Below, piece after piece: positions 28,639 to 40,500 of a stretch of 64,000 nt of DNA (within the stretch, counting starts at the first letter, position 1; every line of letters begins with the position of its first letter). Under the pieces are notes generated by a model, which saw only the letters and a list, made by a program, of their open reading frames with translations, searched no databases and had not been told where the DNA came from. The stretch comes from Mantamonas sphyraenae. Taxonomy: Eukaryota > CRuMs > Mantamonadidae. The position numbers and the translations under genes are program-made. Location of the stretch: the NCBI GenBank assembly GCA_026936335.1, contig JAPMXV010000055.1:362194-426193 (forward strand), written 5' to 3'.

Positions 28639-31600
28639 TTACTTCTTGCGCAGTTCCGCCCGTTGCTTGCGCCACCTCCTCGATGACAGCTTTGTGTGAG
28701 TCTTCCTGTCCACGCCCGAGATGGCCAGCACCAACAGAGTGGCGATGGTCACCGCAGCGTCCGTATCCTTGTGCTGCGCCCAGCGGTCGCAGCGGGCGCA
28801 GTCCCACCATCTCCGGCTACAACCGCGTCTTGTGTATGACTTGGGACTCAGGGTCACCTGGTGTCCACACTCGCGGCACAGAGCAGAGGTGTACGCCTCG
28901 CGTGTGACCACGACCGTGTGGGTTCGGCTCAGGTGTCTCTTGACGTCCGCCAGAGGGACCCGCGCGCTGAAGCGTCCGTTCCCAAAAGCAAGCAGGGAGC
29001 GCTGCTGGACCAGCCTGTCGATGTCCGAGATGGAGGCCGAGATGCCAGCAAGGTACCTGTTGCGGAGCTTGCGGTGTTCGTAATGATGCGCGTCGACGAC
29101 GTTCCGGTGCGGCTCTCGCTGTGCAAACTCTTCCCGCTTTGCTTGGTTCAGTTCTTGCCATGTCGGGGTAGAAGAAGCAGATGATGATGGTGATGATGAT
29201 GAGGAGGAGGATGATCGTGCGTTGGATCGTAGCGTACGTCGGGAGGACGCCGCTGCTGCTGATGACGCTCTGCATCTTCTGACTGCTTCCGTGGCAGCCT
29301 GGGTCAGGACGTTCTGCTTCTTCCTGAGCTGACTGGTCCGCAGCATGTGTCTGTAGGATGGAGTTGGCAATGCAAAGTAGATACCTGCGTCCACGTGCAG
29401 AACATTGTCGCGATCGAGTGTCGCTGACATCTTGTTGTGGTGAAAGACAGCGACGCAGCTGGTGCAGTCAACGTTGGGGTCCATCCCGATTACAGGTATA
29501 CCAGCAGGCGTCCACAAATCGTTCTGCCCTAGTGTACGGGCCACCTGTTTGTCTGACTCGAGCAAGATTCCAGTGCGCTTGCCAGCAGAAGTTTGCGATG
29601 GCTTGCACTCCGCATCTAGGTGCTGCATGGCGGCTGTGAGGCTGCTCTCGTCGACACCAGACTCTTCAAACCACTGCTCCAGCTTGGGCATGGCCGCTGT
29701 GCCGTACGCTTGATAAAAGAGGCTCGCAATATGCATGACGTGGAACCACGATAGATCCCGCACTTTACCCTTCGCGTCGAACCCAACACGGACACATGCG
29801 ACACGCAGTGCCTCGTCGACGTCTGATGCTGCCACGCAGCCCTGAGCACCATTCAGCTTGCGACGGGCTCCAACCGCCAGGCTATGCGGGGCGTAGACAG
29901 TTTGATAGATAGATCGACCGTCGTTGCCACCGAGGGTGATCCCCTGCCCTCGAGTCTCCTGCCCTGTGTCTGAGTTCCAGAGCCCCGGTAGAACGAGCAT
30001 GGTGACTGCGTTTACAAGGTCACCCCGGTGGGCTGCCCATCCAGCTTCCGTTCTCAACATGCCGACATGTGTTCGCCCTTTGATCCTCTCCAGTGCACGC
30101 TGTGAACCTGGGCACAGAACAGCAGCGTGGTCCACAATAAGCTGGTTGAGCTGGCGAGCGAGCACGTTTGACTTTGCTCGCCCATCCCAGGCCAACGTCT
30201 CGATGATCGCGGTGGCTGCTGCTGCTGCTGCTGCTGCTGCTTCGCCTCCCCTCTTACTCAAGTGCTTCAGAAAGTTGTACGCGACCCGAAACAGCTTAAA
30301 CTTTAGATCGTACCCCGATACCGAAACCGTGCAACGTGCAGTCGCGCGCGTGGGCGAGGTACAAGCTGGACAGCGTGGCCACATTGCTCAGCCTCCAATT
30401 TGAGCAGACAGATGTAGGACGCGACACGAGCCTGGTTCTTCTCGTCCTCCTTTGCCTTTGAGAGCAAAGGCGAGCCAGCCACGACCTTGCTCACCTTGTC
30501 CTTCAGCGGCTGCAGCTGCGTCCTCCAGTCCATCTGCTGCTGCTGCGCAACCACATGCGCCTCTTCATGGTCCTGGTCTTGGTCCTCATCTCGATCGTGC
30601 TCGTGATCCTGGTCTGCTTCCGGTTCTCCATCGTCGTCGACCTCGTCGACCTCCTCGACCTCCTCTGCTTTCACCCTCTTCTTCCATGATGCGAGTGACA
30701 TCCCCGACACGTATGCGCATGCCACCTCCGTCAGCTTCCGCGGGAGCTCCGGCACAGCATCGCACACCATCCTTTTCACCGAGGACGTCCAGTGTTTGGT
30801 CGCAAGGTTCCACATGGTCCTCATCTGACGTGCAGCTGACCCCTCAGCCAGCAGATTCTCGAGTTGCTGACGCTGCTTCTCAAGCTCCAGGCCGTTGTAG
30901 TATGGACTCGCAATATGGGCGCACAACACTGCGTACAAGAGCTCCCGTTCCTGCACGAAGCGACTGTGAGTGTCGACCAGGACTGCGTCCAATTCCTGGC
31001 GTTGGCTTTCAGACATCCTGCTGTCCGCTGCGTCCTGAATAGTCCCACGTGCCACGGTTGTGGATTTTCCCGCCAGTCCCATCACTCGTTCCACGCCTCC
31101 GTGTCCACGGCCGTCATGCACCCCGTACACACCAGACAACGCCTGTTCCTCGGTCGGGCGGCGGTCGTTTAGCAGCGCTGCAACCTTCCGTCCAAGCTTG
31201 TAGAACGATTCACGCTCAGCTGTGCGCGCCTCGTCCATCTCATCCTCATCGTCCTCTTTGCTTGACTCCTGTACGTAGCAGACATCCTTGCCACAGAGCA
31301 GTTTGGCCAAACGGCCCTTCAAGTAGGTGCCCTTGGCCAACATCGAGTCACACAGTGTCTCCACCTCGTCGCTGTTGCTGCATGAATCAAGTCTTCCCGC
31401 CTCGACATCCGCGAGCAGCTCCTCTCGCTTCTGTTCCACTGCCTGCTCGAACTGCTGCATGTTGTCGTACCTTTTTGCCTTCTTCTTTGCCTTTTCAATC
31501 TCCTCCTTCAGCTCAGTCTGCCGTTCAACCGCGTGGTCGAGCGAAGCACGCTCCCGAGCACCCAGCTGAAGCCGTCCTTGAGCTGCAAACGCATCGACGA

Positions 31601-34551
31601 CGTCGGACATCCTACCATCGTCGCTGTCGACACGAATGGTGTATGTCCTGGCGTTCACCACACCGTCACTGAGCACCATTGCCGGGCCCGGGGCAGCTGC
31701 AGGTTCCGTTTGGTTTGGTTTGTGCTCCGGCACCTGCGTGTTCCTCGCCAGCTCCATTAACTTGTCCACGGAAGACGCCAAAGAGTAATCCGCACACAGT
31801 TGGCGCATGACATACTTGAGCTGCATACTGGTCCTTGTTCGCATGGCCGGGCGAACGTATGCCAACGCGAGACGCAGACCGCCCGAATCGCCCAGAGCCG
31901 GGCCCAGCTCGTCGGCGCTGTCGGCGCTGGATGTGGCATATGTGTCCTCACGTGCGCTGGGCATTGCATGTGCCTCTTGCATGTCCTCTGTCTGCATCGC
32001 ATCCGACTCACCACTTCGTTTTCCAAATCTTCTTCTTCCGCCCCGGCTCTTCCGCCGGCCTCCCAGGCCTTTACAAACGCCTCTTCATCCTGGACATCCT
32101 GGACACCATTCTCAAGGTCCTCTGTCTCCATACCCGACTCCACTGCGTCGTCAGCGACCTGGTCCACCTCCCCGGTTTGCACATCTTCGTCATGTGCGCT
32201 GGCGTCGTCCTTCCAGACCCTGTATGCCTTGGCGAACGCATCCTCGTCCATGGTGACGTCGTTTCCCCGTTCGTCATCGATTTGTACCCCCAGCGTCTCG
32301 GCCAGCAAGGTCACCTGTTCCACCATGCCGCTCCTGGCCTCCTTGATTTGATCATCTGAAGCGCGTCCACAAGCAGGCGCTGTCGGTTCAAGCGTGGAAG
32401 CCTGCACGTTGGAATGAATGATTTGGTCCACAGCATTCTGTACACACCACTTCTGTTGTTCTTCGGCAACGCGCTGTACACAGTCGCAGATGCGTTCGCG
32501 ATGGAAGTGGAGAAGGCCAACGGGAGCACGCTGTACAATGGCGCCCGCACAGGTTCCACCCAAAAGCGCATACGTGAAGAAGCGTGCGTTTGTGCTGTCG
32601 TTGCCCACGTGCACAGCTCTCAGATCTGTGTTGCCAGCAAGGTACTCGTTCCAGTTGTCCTGCCGGCACCAGCCGCACCGGACGCCTCTCGCCATGAGTG
32701 CACAAGCGTCTGCACCCACCACGAGTGCATCTGCGGCGTGCTGAATGGCGCACAGGTTTGCATCGTCTGTTGCCCACACGCAGAGGCGCTGGTCCACCCA
32801 AACGTTCCCGTCGTCGCTGATTGAAACGCGGTCGTTGTGCGCACTCCTCAGGGTCTCGTACAGCCCACGCAGCCGGTGCCTTTTGGTGTACGTGTGTACG
32901 TGCGCGTCCAGCTCCTGCCGGAATGATGCAGGGATCGCTTCAATGGCTGCCATCACCAAATCCATCCCCGCCTCCTCGACGCTGCCTTCCTTGGCGCTGC
33001 CATCCTCCACGCCGCCGAGTATGAAGTGGTCGAACCCAGCAACTTCGATGTCGTCGGCAAAGCGCTGGACGAGCGGACGCACGGACCGGACAAGTTTAGC
33101 CAACGTTGCCGTTTGTGCAAACGCCGCTGAGACAAAGCTCCACGTCCTCACCGGACGGCCCTCAGGCGGGTTGGTACACTCCAGTGGGACGTACGTGGTC
33201 ATACCCTCGGGTGACATGCGAGCGAGCGCCTCTACGATGTCATCGCCACTGGAGTTCACGTCCAGCTGCTGATCGAGAGCATCGCCGCCGTTGGTCAGCA
33301 CAACGGCGTTGTAGTCCCCCAATGTTGCTGGTTTCGGTGCAGGAAGAGGCACGCGAGCACCAGCTTGACCGTAAGGCTTGGCACGCTTCGCCGTTGATGC
33401 TTCGGGGGCGACAGAGGCGTTGGCGTGTCCCGGCTTGATGTGAAACGAAGGACAGGAATCGCTTGTTCGGCCTATCATACGAGCGCTGTATGTTCGGCCA
33501 AAGTGCTTCCCCACGTACCTGGCCACCTCTTTGGCAGAGAGCCTCGCCGCAGCAAGTGTGCACTCACACGCGTCGCCCTTGCGGGCTACTTCAATGCACA
33601 GCGCATACTCAGACATTGCGTAGACGCGGCCATTGTGAATGAGAGATGCCTTCAGCAAGTGGCTGATGCTGAGCCAGCACAGGTCATCGTTTCGCCGCGA
33701 GCGTGAGCGTGTTTGCTTGAGAAAAGGCCAGACCTGGGTTGTGAACCGCTTGCGTGCTTCCTTGGCGCGTCTCAGCAACGTGGGGCTGGCTTGGCATTTT
33801 GTGGTACTGATGTGATGCAGAAACTCCGTCTGCTCGGGGTACTGCACCCTCGCCTGCGCCCACCGTTTGGGCTGCTTTTTCTGCGTGCCTTCGCCAGTTT
33901 TGAGCGCCGTGTACATCTGCCGTGCTTGATCTGTTCGAATGTCGTTGAGAAAGTGTGTGCGTACAAAGCGGTGTTTGCTCCGTTGCCTGGTGGGCCTTCT
34001 AGGTTTGACGGTGTGCCACGAGGAGGAAACCCAATCTGACTCCGGCTCGACCTCGATATCGGTATCCATGGGGTCTTTGCCTTTGCTGTCTGCCTCAGTT
34101 TGCTGACGAGAGAGAGAGTGTGTGTGTGTGTGTCGTGAGGGGTCCCACACGTGTGTGAGCCGCAGCAAACGGAATTGAGTGAGGCGGAATTCAAACGTAC
34201 TCGCTCACTGCCACTGCTGCTCGAGGAGGAAGCTGAAGACGTTGAACGAGATGCACGGCCTTGACGGCCTCGGGATGCGCTGCGGGATGCACGGGATGCG
34301 CGACCTCCCCTGGAATGTGTCTCTTGGTTCTGTACACGTTGCCGCTTCTGCTGTCGCCATTCAAACGTTTGCCTGCTCCTTCGTTCACGTCTATTTTCCC
34401 GAGCCTCCACGCTACGCGGTGAATGAGATACCTCATCCCGTGTGTCTTCATCTTCTCGACCCCTCTTGCCGCCCTCATCACACAGCAGCAAGAGAACCAA
34501 CATGAAGAAGAACCAACGGAAGCGCATGTTGTTTTGGCGACCACGGCGCAT
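28639..34551 (-). CDS. Fanzor RNA-guided nuclease (eukaryotic TnpB relative) with long N-terminal extension
   Basis: Exon 1 (34551-34201) and exon 2 (from 34102) join at a phase-0 intron (34103-34200). Coding continues through two apparent one-base frameshifts (near 32000 and at a G run near 30329) to the stop at 28639, about 1,900 residues in all. The last 560 residues hold the nuclease. RuvC-I is VIGMDPNVD (Asp codon 29479-29481). The GNGRF segment comes next. Then REAYTSALCREC supplies the Glu at the Fanzor-specific shifted position (codon at 28897-28899). A four-Cys zinc ribbon follows (CRECG and CARC), and RuvC-III HKDTDAA (Asp codon 28765-28767). About 1,200 N-terminal residues match nothing I know and include acidic and Glu/Asp-rich linkers. 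Exon 1 opens with a hydrophobic stretch that would be odd for a nuclear protein, so translation may start later, for example at the Met of MDTDIEVEPESDW. Confidence 0.8.
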
Positions 34552-34591
34552 AGTCGAGCAGTCACTCGTACATTCTCATTCCAACGTGTAG

Positions 34592-34655
34592 GGTGGCGTT
34601 GACAACATTCATTTCAGTGTCCCAGGTGGCGTTGACAACATTCATTTCAGTGTCC
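34592..34655. repeat. Tandem 31-bp direct repeat near the element's 5' edge
   Basis: The motif beginning ggtggcgttgacaacattca occurs at 34592-34622 and again at 34625-34655, identical over 31 bases and spaced 33 bp apart. It lies between the Fanzor exon 1 start (34551) and the LRR exon 2 (34841). A short hairpin (cctcgcggctcttgcgagg, about 34662-34680) follows. Subterminal direct repeats are common transposase or regulatory binding sites, but no function is shown. The rest of 34552-34840 holds nothing else I recognise. Confidence 0.7.
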
Positions 34656-34840
34656 TAGGGTCCTCGCGGCTCTTGCGAGGAATCGTTCTGCAAACACATC
34701 GAGCTTGTTCAACATGGTGCACTTACGCATGATCGAACCGTAAGAACCCGCAGAAGAGCGAAATCATGTCTTGGTGAACATTCTATGTGTTTCTGGGAGT
34801 TGTTCTCAAGGGTGGAGCCACGTTCACGCTCAATTGCAAG

Positions 34841-36160
34841 GCGCTGGTCAAAGTGCTGGACCTGGAGGGCAACGACTTGGGTCCAGAGGTGTTCGTGGAG
34901 TTGGCCAAAGGTGCGGGAATGGTGCAGGTGCTGCGACTGGCAGACAATTTGGGCGGGGACAAAGGGGCGGCAGCAGTTGCCGCGGCACTTGGATCGTGGC
35001 CGCAATTGCTCGAGCTGGACGTGAGGAACAACAACATCGGCGTGGTGGGGTCACGGGCACTGGGCGAAGCTTTGAAATGCAACGAGACACTGCGTGTCCT
35101 TGAGCTGGGCTGGAATGTGATCGGATGCAGAGGAGCCCTGGAGTTGTCACGAGCTCTGGAGGTGAACACGGGGCTGGAGGAGCTGTCGTTGGACGCAAAC
35201 GAGATTTGTAAAGATGGTGGGGCTGCTGTGGGTGGAATGTTGGCGGTGAACAGGTCGCTGCTGCGGTTGCAGCTCTCGGACAACCAGCTCGGGCGGGCGG
35301 GAGGAGAAGCGGTGGCGAAGGGGCTGTGTGAGAATGACACGTTGCTGGAGTTGTTCTTTGGAACCACTGAACGGGATGAGGGCGCGGCCGAGGCATTCGG
35401 ACATGCGCTTCGGGTCAACGGGCGGTTGCAAGTGCTGGACCTTGCCGGGGTGTGCATGGGCGACGACGGGGCACAGGCCTTGGCTCAGGGCCTTTGCGTG
35501 AACACATCACTGCAGAAATTGATGTTGGGATCTCAGGAGATTGGGCAGCACGCGATGCTGGCGCTAGCGAGCGCTTTGGGAGCTCACAATCGCTCGCTTT
35601 TGGCACTGCACGTGACCAACAGCTCGGATTGGACAGGGACAGAGAGAAACGAAGTGTGGCAGGCATTTGAAGGCAACCGGACGTGCTTGCGTTTTGACTA
35701 CGCTGCTGATTCGAAGATCGCGCGGAATGAGATGAACGCAGGTGCGTTTGTGGACGCCTGCGCAGCTGGAGACTTGCGTGAGGTTCGAGCGCTTCTGGAA
35801 ATGGGGGTGTCTGCCAACGCGTTTTCCGGGGAGCAAACTGGATTGGGAGTGGCCGTGGAGAGTGGACAGGAGAGAATTGTGGCCGAGTTGCGAGCACACG
35901 GCGCAGCGGCAGGGATGAAAACGAGGCAGGTGGTGAGAGGAAAGGGGTGGATGAAGGAGTGGCATTGGATCGGATGGGGTGGGGAGGTGGACGAGGCGAT
36001 GGAGGTGGCGTTGGTGATGAATGGGGAGGAGAGGGAGGCGATGTTTGAAGCAGGTGGGATAGAGGAGTACGTGGAGGGAAGGGGAGGGTGGAAGGGATGG
36101 GTGACACTGCCGGATGAGGTGATGGAGCGGGTGATTGGGTGGATTGGAAGGGGAGGATGA
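34841..36160 (+). CDS. Exon 2 of the split LRR-family gene
   Basis: The frame has no suitable ATG and opens within an intron-like stretch. The first conserved residues (ALVKVLDLEGNDLGPEVFVE) align with the start of exon 2 in the paralogues, and the preceding TTGCAAG is a phase-0 acceptor. It contains about ten 28-residue LRRs of the RNase-inhibitor/NLR type, then a short ankyrin-like pair (FVDACAAGDLREVRALLEMG). The family C-terminal module follows (VDEAMEVALVMNGEEREAMF to LPDEVMERVIGWIG). It belongs with exon 1 at 28313-28402. With only a 6.4-kb intron joining them, the gene may be inactive. LRR-ankyrin proteins of this kind are usually cytosolic binding scaffolds. Confidence 0.75.
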   Translation, partial: ALVKVLDLEGNDLGPEVFVELAKGAGMVQVLRLADNLGGDKGAAAVAAALGSWPQLLELDVRNNNIGVVGSRALGEALKCNETLRVLELGWNVIGCRGALELSRALEVNTGLEELSLDANEICKDGGAAVGGMLAVNRSLLRLQLSDNQLGRAGGEAVAKGLCENDTLLELFFGTTERDEGAAEAFGHALRVNGRLQVLDLAGVCMGDDGAQALAQGLCVNTSLQKLMLGSQEIGQHAMLALASALGAHNRSLLALHVTNSSDWTGTERNEVWQAFEGNRTCLRFDYAADSKIARNEMNAGAFVDACAAGDLREVRALLEMGVSANAFSGEQTGLGVAVESGQERIVAELRAHGAAAGMKTRQVVRGKGWMKEWHWIGWGGEVDEAMEVALVMNGEEREAMFEAGGIEEYVEGRGGWKGWVTLPDEVMERVIGWIGRGG

Positions 36161-36187
36161 GGAGAGGGGTGCGCGGTGTCGGCAACA

Positions 36188-37403
36188 ATGTACGGAGCAG
36201 CGTTTGTGGAGCTCCTTGCGAGTGGGGCGAGTGTGGAGGATGTGAACGAGGCAATGGAGCAAGCGGGAGAGGTACATTGGCAGTAGGGGCGTGTGCTGGG
36301 GTGCTTGACGTGCGGGGGGAGAAGGAGCTGACACGTCGCAGAGGTTGAATCTTTGGCTGTTCTCCTTTGGGGCGAGTGAAGGCGTCATGCTGGGCAGGGC
36401 GTTGGAGATCAATACGACGCTACGTGAACTGCATCTGAATCAGAACAGGATGGGAGATGAAGGGGCAGTGGCCGTGGCCAGAGCGCTGAAAAGCAATACG
36501 ACTCTTTGTGACCTGTACGCATATCGCAACAGGATCAATGCCAGGGGAGGGCTCGAAATTGGCGCCATGCTGGCGGTTAACAACACTCTGAGACTTCTGG
36601 CCCTGTATGGAAACGCACTGACGGACGAAGGGGCACTTTCCGTGGCCGGAGGGCTCGCGGAAAACACCTCGCTCCGCATCCTGAACCTGAACACGAATCG
36701 GATCGGGGACAAGGGAGCTGTGGCATTGGCGAATGCTATGGCGTATCATCCTGCTCTGCAGAGGCTGTTGCTGAACCACAATCAGATCAGTTCATTCGGA
36801 AGTGAGGCGTTTGGCACGGCTCTGGAGACAAACACATGCTTGCAGATGCTTGATCTGCGGTCGAATGCGATTGGAAAGGACGCAATGTTGCTGTTGGCCA
36901 AGAGGATGGAAGCAAACCGGACGTGCTGGGAGTTGCTCGTTGATGACGTGGAGATTGAGGCTGCCGCACGCAACCGCAGCATGGCAGAGCGGTTCGTGGA
37001 AGCAGCCGCGACCGGAGGTGTGGATACGATGGTGGAGCTGAAGGAGTGGGGTGTGAGCGTTGACGCTTCTCCTGGTGGCAAGACAGCGTTGAGGTTGGCA
37101 GTCATGCACAGGGAGGACAGGGTTGTGGAGATGTTGAGGGGATTCCAAGTGTGTGTGGGGAGGGATATGGTGGAGGTGGTGAGGGAAGCAGGGTGGAGAA
37201 GGGCGTGGCATTGGATCGGATGGGGTGGGGAGGTGGACGAGGCGATGGAGGTGGCGTTGGTGATGAATGGGGAGGAGAGGGAGGTGATGTTTGAGTGTGG
37301 AGGGATGGAGGAGTATGTGGAGGGAAGGGGAGGGTGGGAGGGATGGGTGACACTGCCAGATGAGGTGATGGAGCGGGTGACGCAATGGATCGGCCATCTT
37401 TGA
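36188..37403 (+). CDS. LRR-family protein with C-terminal subtelomeric module, 381 residues
   Basis: Exon 1 36188-36271 (MYGAAFVELLASGASVEDVN to AGE) and exon 2 36342-37403 join at a phase-0 intron (36272-36341, 70 bp). Exon 2 begins RLNLWLFSFG and carries about seven LRRs of the pattern N-x-x-L-x-x-L-x-L-x-x-N-x-I-G-D-x-G. Ankyrin-like sequence follows (RFVEAAATGGVDTMVELKEW), then the shared C-terminal module with HWIGWGGEVDEAMEVALVMN and LPDEVMERVTQWIG. The DNA of this module is nearly identical to the gene just upstream, indicating recent duplication or gene conversion. It lies 27 bp after that gene. Confidence 0.82.
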
Positions 37404-37584
37404 TCATCAACACTGCCTTTGCGGAAGGGCAGCCAATCAGATCAGTTGCGCTAGAGTTGCTTCACAGTAGGTGGGTGAGGGGTTGTGCTGGACCGTGAAC
37501 AGGAGTGCATATCTGTTCTAGATTGGGTTTTGGAGGGTTTTGCTGCCGTGAGAAAAACATTGACGCGGCAGGCGCGCAGGACAG

Positions 37585-40500
37585 ATGACAATGATCAAAG
37601 AAGGGAACCTTCTCTTCGCACTGGCCTTGACCTGCGTGGTTGGGATGTGTGCGCATGCGGCGGAGGGAGCCTGGACATGGCAAGAGCCCAACGAGGGGCC
37701 AGGAGGAAAAGCCGCCGGGCTTCGGGATGCCACTTTTGCTTCCGGGTCCTTTTTTGCGACTGGACACGCCTATGGTCCAGTAGACGGGCTTCCGTTTACG
37801 GGAACGGGCACAAACATTATCCTGCTCCGCTGGATGGCGAATGGGACGAGAGCGTGGACGCAACAGTGGGGTGGATCGACAGGTTTGCATCTCGGAGAAG
37901 GAATGGACCTCGACGCCGATGGAAGGTTCGCCTACGTGACGGGCCTCGCTCAGAGCAGTTTGCAAGGACAAACGCACGTTGGACTGGACGACGTATTCCT
38001 GACCAAGGTTGACACAAAGGATGGCAACCTGGTGTGGACGCGACAATGGGGAAGCACGAATCGTGAGCAGGGTGCAAGCGTGGCCGTGAGCCCGGGAGGG
38101 ATCTACGTCACCGGGTACACGTCGGGAAACATGGGCGGCACCCATGCCGGTGGCCAAGACATCTTTTTGAGCAAGTGGGCGAGCAACGGAACATTCCTGT
38201 GGACGAAGCAATGGGGCACCAGCAGCGATGACTACGGGAACGGAGTTGCTGTCGACACGCAAGGGAACGTGTTTGTCACGGGTCTCAGTGGAGGTGCACT
38301 GGACGGACAGACAAACACGGGCAGTGCAGACCTGTTCCTGACCAAGTGGAGTGCAGACGGGGCCAAGGTGTGGACGCGTCTTTGGGGATCGGTGGTACGT
38401 ACGACGTTGCGTACGGCGTGGTTGTGCACGGTGACGACGTGTTTGTGTCTGGCTACGCGTCCGCCTCTGTGGATGGCAACCCACACGCGGGGCAGCAGGA
38501 CATTGTGCTGACGCTGTGGAAGAGCAACGGCAGCAAAGTCTGGACGCAGGAGTGGGGCACCACATCCAACGAGGCGGGCCTTGGACTGACCATGGAGGCT
38601 GGCGACTTGTTCGTGACTGGGTACACCCGCGGTGCGTTGGCTGGCCCAGGGTCGTCCAAGGGACAGAACGACGTGTTCTTGGTGCGAGTTGCAACAAACG
38701 GGAGCATCGTGTGGACCGAACAGTGGGGCACGGGACAGGGAGACATTGGACATGGTGTGGCGAGTGGCATGGGCAGTGTGCTGGTTGCAGCCGAATCGAT
38801 TGCAGCAGAATTCCAGCTGGTGACCACGGCGGGCGGACTGGCCACTCGGGTGTCGACAAACGGCACGACGGAGTGGCAGGTGCGGGTGGCTGCAAGCGGC
38901 CAAAGGTTCAGCGCTGTGGCAGACAGTGCCTATCTGGCGGATGGGAAACTGGCATTGGTGGGCTATTCGCAGGGAGGCATGCCAGGGAGTGGCGAGTCGA
39001 GCACGGAGCCGCAGCAGTTTTTGGCGATGGTGGACCCGGACACACAGCATGTGCTGTGGGTGCGTGCATTGGTCGGAACCAACCTGCGTGGTGCAGGAGT
39101 GGGCATTCGAAGCAATGGCAACGTGCGTACTGTCGCGATGAGCTATTTCCAGCTGGGCACAGAGTCTGGCGTCTCTCCCGTCGTTGTCCAGGAACGTGGC
39201 ACAGACGGGACGCTGGTGAGCACCCAGGACCTGGGAGGCTGGACAGGAGGCCCTGTCGCAGCCACCGATGCGGCTGTGGATGTGATGGGCTGTGTGTACG
39301 TCTCTGGACGCACGTACCAGGCGGTGGACGGCCAGGCAAATGTGGGCAACAAGGATTTGGTGCTGACCAAGTGGAACGCAGATGGCAGCAAGGCGTGGAC
39401 TCGCGTGTGGGGCACGTTCGTTGTTGATGCGACTTCTGCCGTGGCTTGCGATGCCAATGGCACAGCAGTGTACGTGACCGGGTACACGTATGGCACGCTG
39501 GACGGCCAAGCGCATGCGGGCAACGCAGATGTGTACTTGACCAAGTGGGGCGTCGATGGGACAAAACTTTGGACTCGGGTGTGGGGCACATCGAGTGACG
39601 ACTGGGGAATCGACGCAGCGGTGGGGGCCGACGGCAGTGTGTACGTGACGGGCTACACGCAGGGTCCATTGGATGGGAACGCAAACATGGGCAACCACGA
39701 TGTGTTTGTGACCAAATGGACCAGCGATGGCACCAAAGTGTGGACACAGCAGTGGGGATCCAGTGCGGAGGACCGCGGCGAGAGCGTGTCCGTGTTCACC
39801 GATGGCACAGTGTTTGTGAGTGGCTACACGCGTGGCAGCATGGGTGGAACCAACGCAGGCAACAGGGATGTGTTTGCATCCAAGCTGGCGTCCAACGGAA
39901 GCGTGGTGTGGACACAGCAGTGGGGCTCCAACGCGGATGATTTCACGTCCAACGTGGCTGTGAGTGCACGCGGCCGCTTGGCAGTCAGCGGATTCTCATC
40001 TGGGTCGGTGAACAGCAGCGTGGCTGCGCCCGACGTGACGACTGCGTTTGTGTCGACGTGGAACACGCAGTGTGGGCCTGGAAGCCTGTTTGCGTCACAA
40101 CCTAGCGGCGTGGCAGACGCAAGCTGCACTACTTGTGGCGAGGGCACAGCCAACCCGTCGTGGGGTGGTGCTACGTGCAGCCCGTGTGCAGCAGGTACGT
40201 ACAACGCAGGAACGGGTGCCTCTGCATGTGTGCTTTGTGCTGCAGGCAAGGCAAGCAGCGCCATCGGTGCCACCAGTACCAATGTGTGCTCCCTGTGCAC
40301 AGCTGGCTCGTACGCGGGTATGGGCAGCTCTGCTTGCACGCAGTGTGGCGTGGGCACGTATGGCATGATGGCAGGAGGAACCAATGCGAGCGCATGTGTC
40401 CAATGCGACGCTGGCACCTACAGCGTTGTCGTGGGCGCCTCAAACAGCAGTGTGTGCATGACGTGCAGTGCGGGCTCGTACGCGGGTATGGGCAGCTCTG

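Larger units (their letters stand above)
28480..34780 (-). mobile_element. Fanzor-carrying mobile element in an LRR-gene intron (ends approximate)
   Basis: The block between the two halves of the LRR gene (intron 28403-34840) is filled by one long minus-strand gene encoding a Fanzor nuclease. It also holds a stem-loop at one edge and a 31-bp direct repeat near the other. The closest paralogues have 70-108 bp at this intron, so about 6.3 kb is inserted. Clear terminal inverted repeats and a target-site duplication could not be recognised, so both ends are estimates. No transposase domain (DDE, tyrosine recombinase, serine recombinase) was identified. Known Fanzors travel either with diverse eukaryotic transposons or in elements carrying Fanzor alone; which applies here is open. 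Confidence 0.7.

Noticed and set aside
32000-32012. A 20-bp intron (gtgagtcggatgcgatgcag) in the Fanzor gene
   Set aside because: The splice would restore frame, but all supported introns here are 63 bp or longer; a one-base slip like the others is more likely.
34592-34655. CRISPR-like array
   Set aside because: Only two copies with a 2-bp spacer, in a eukaryotic chromosome with no cas genes.
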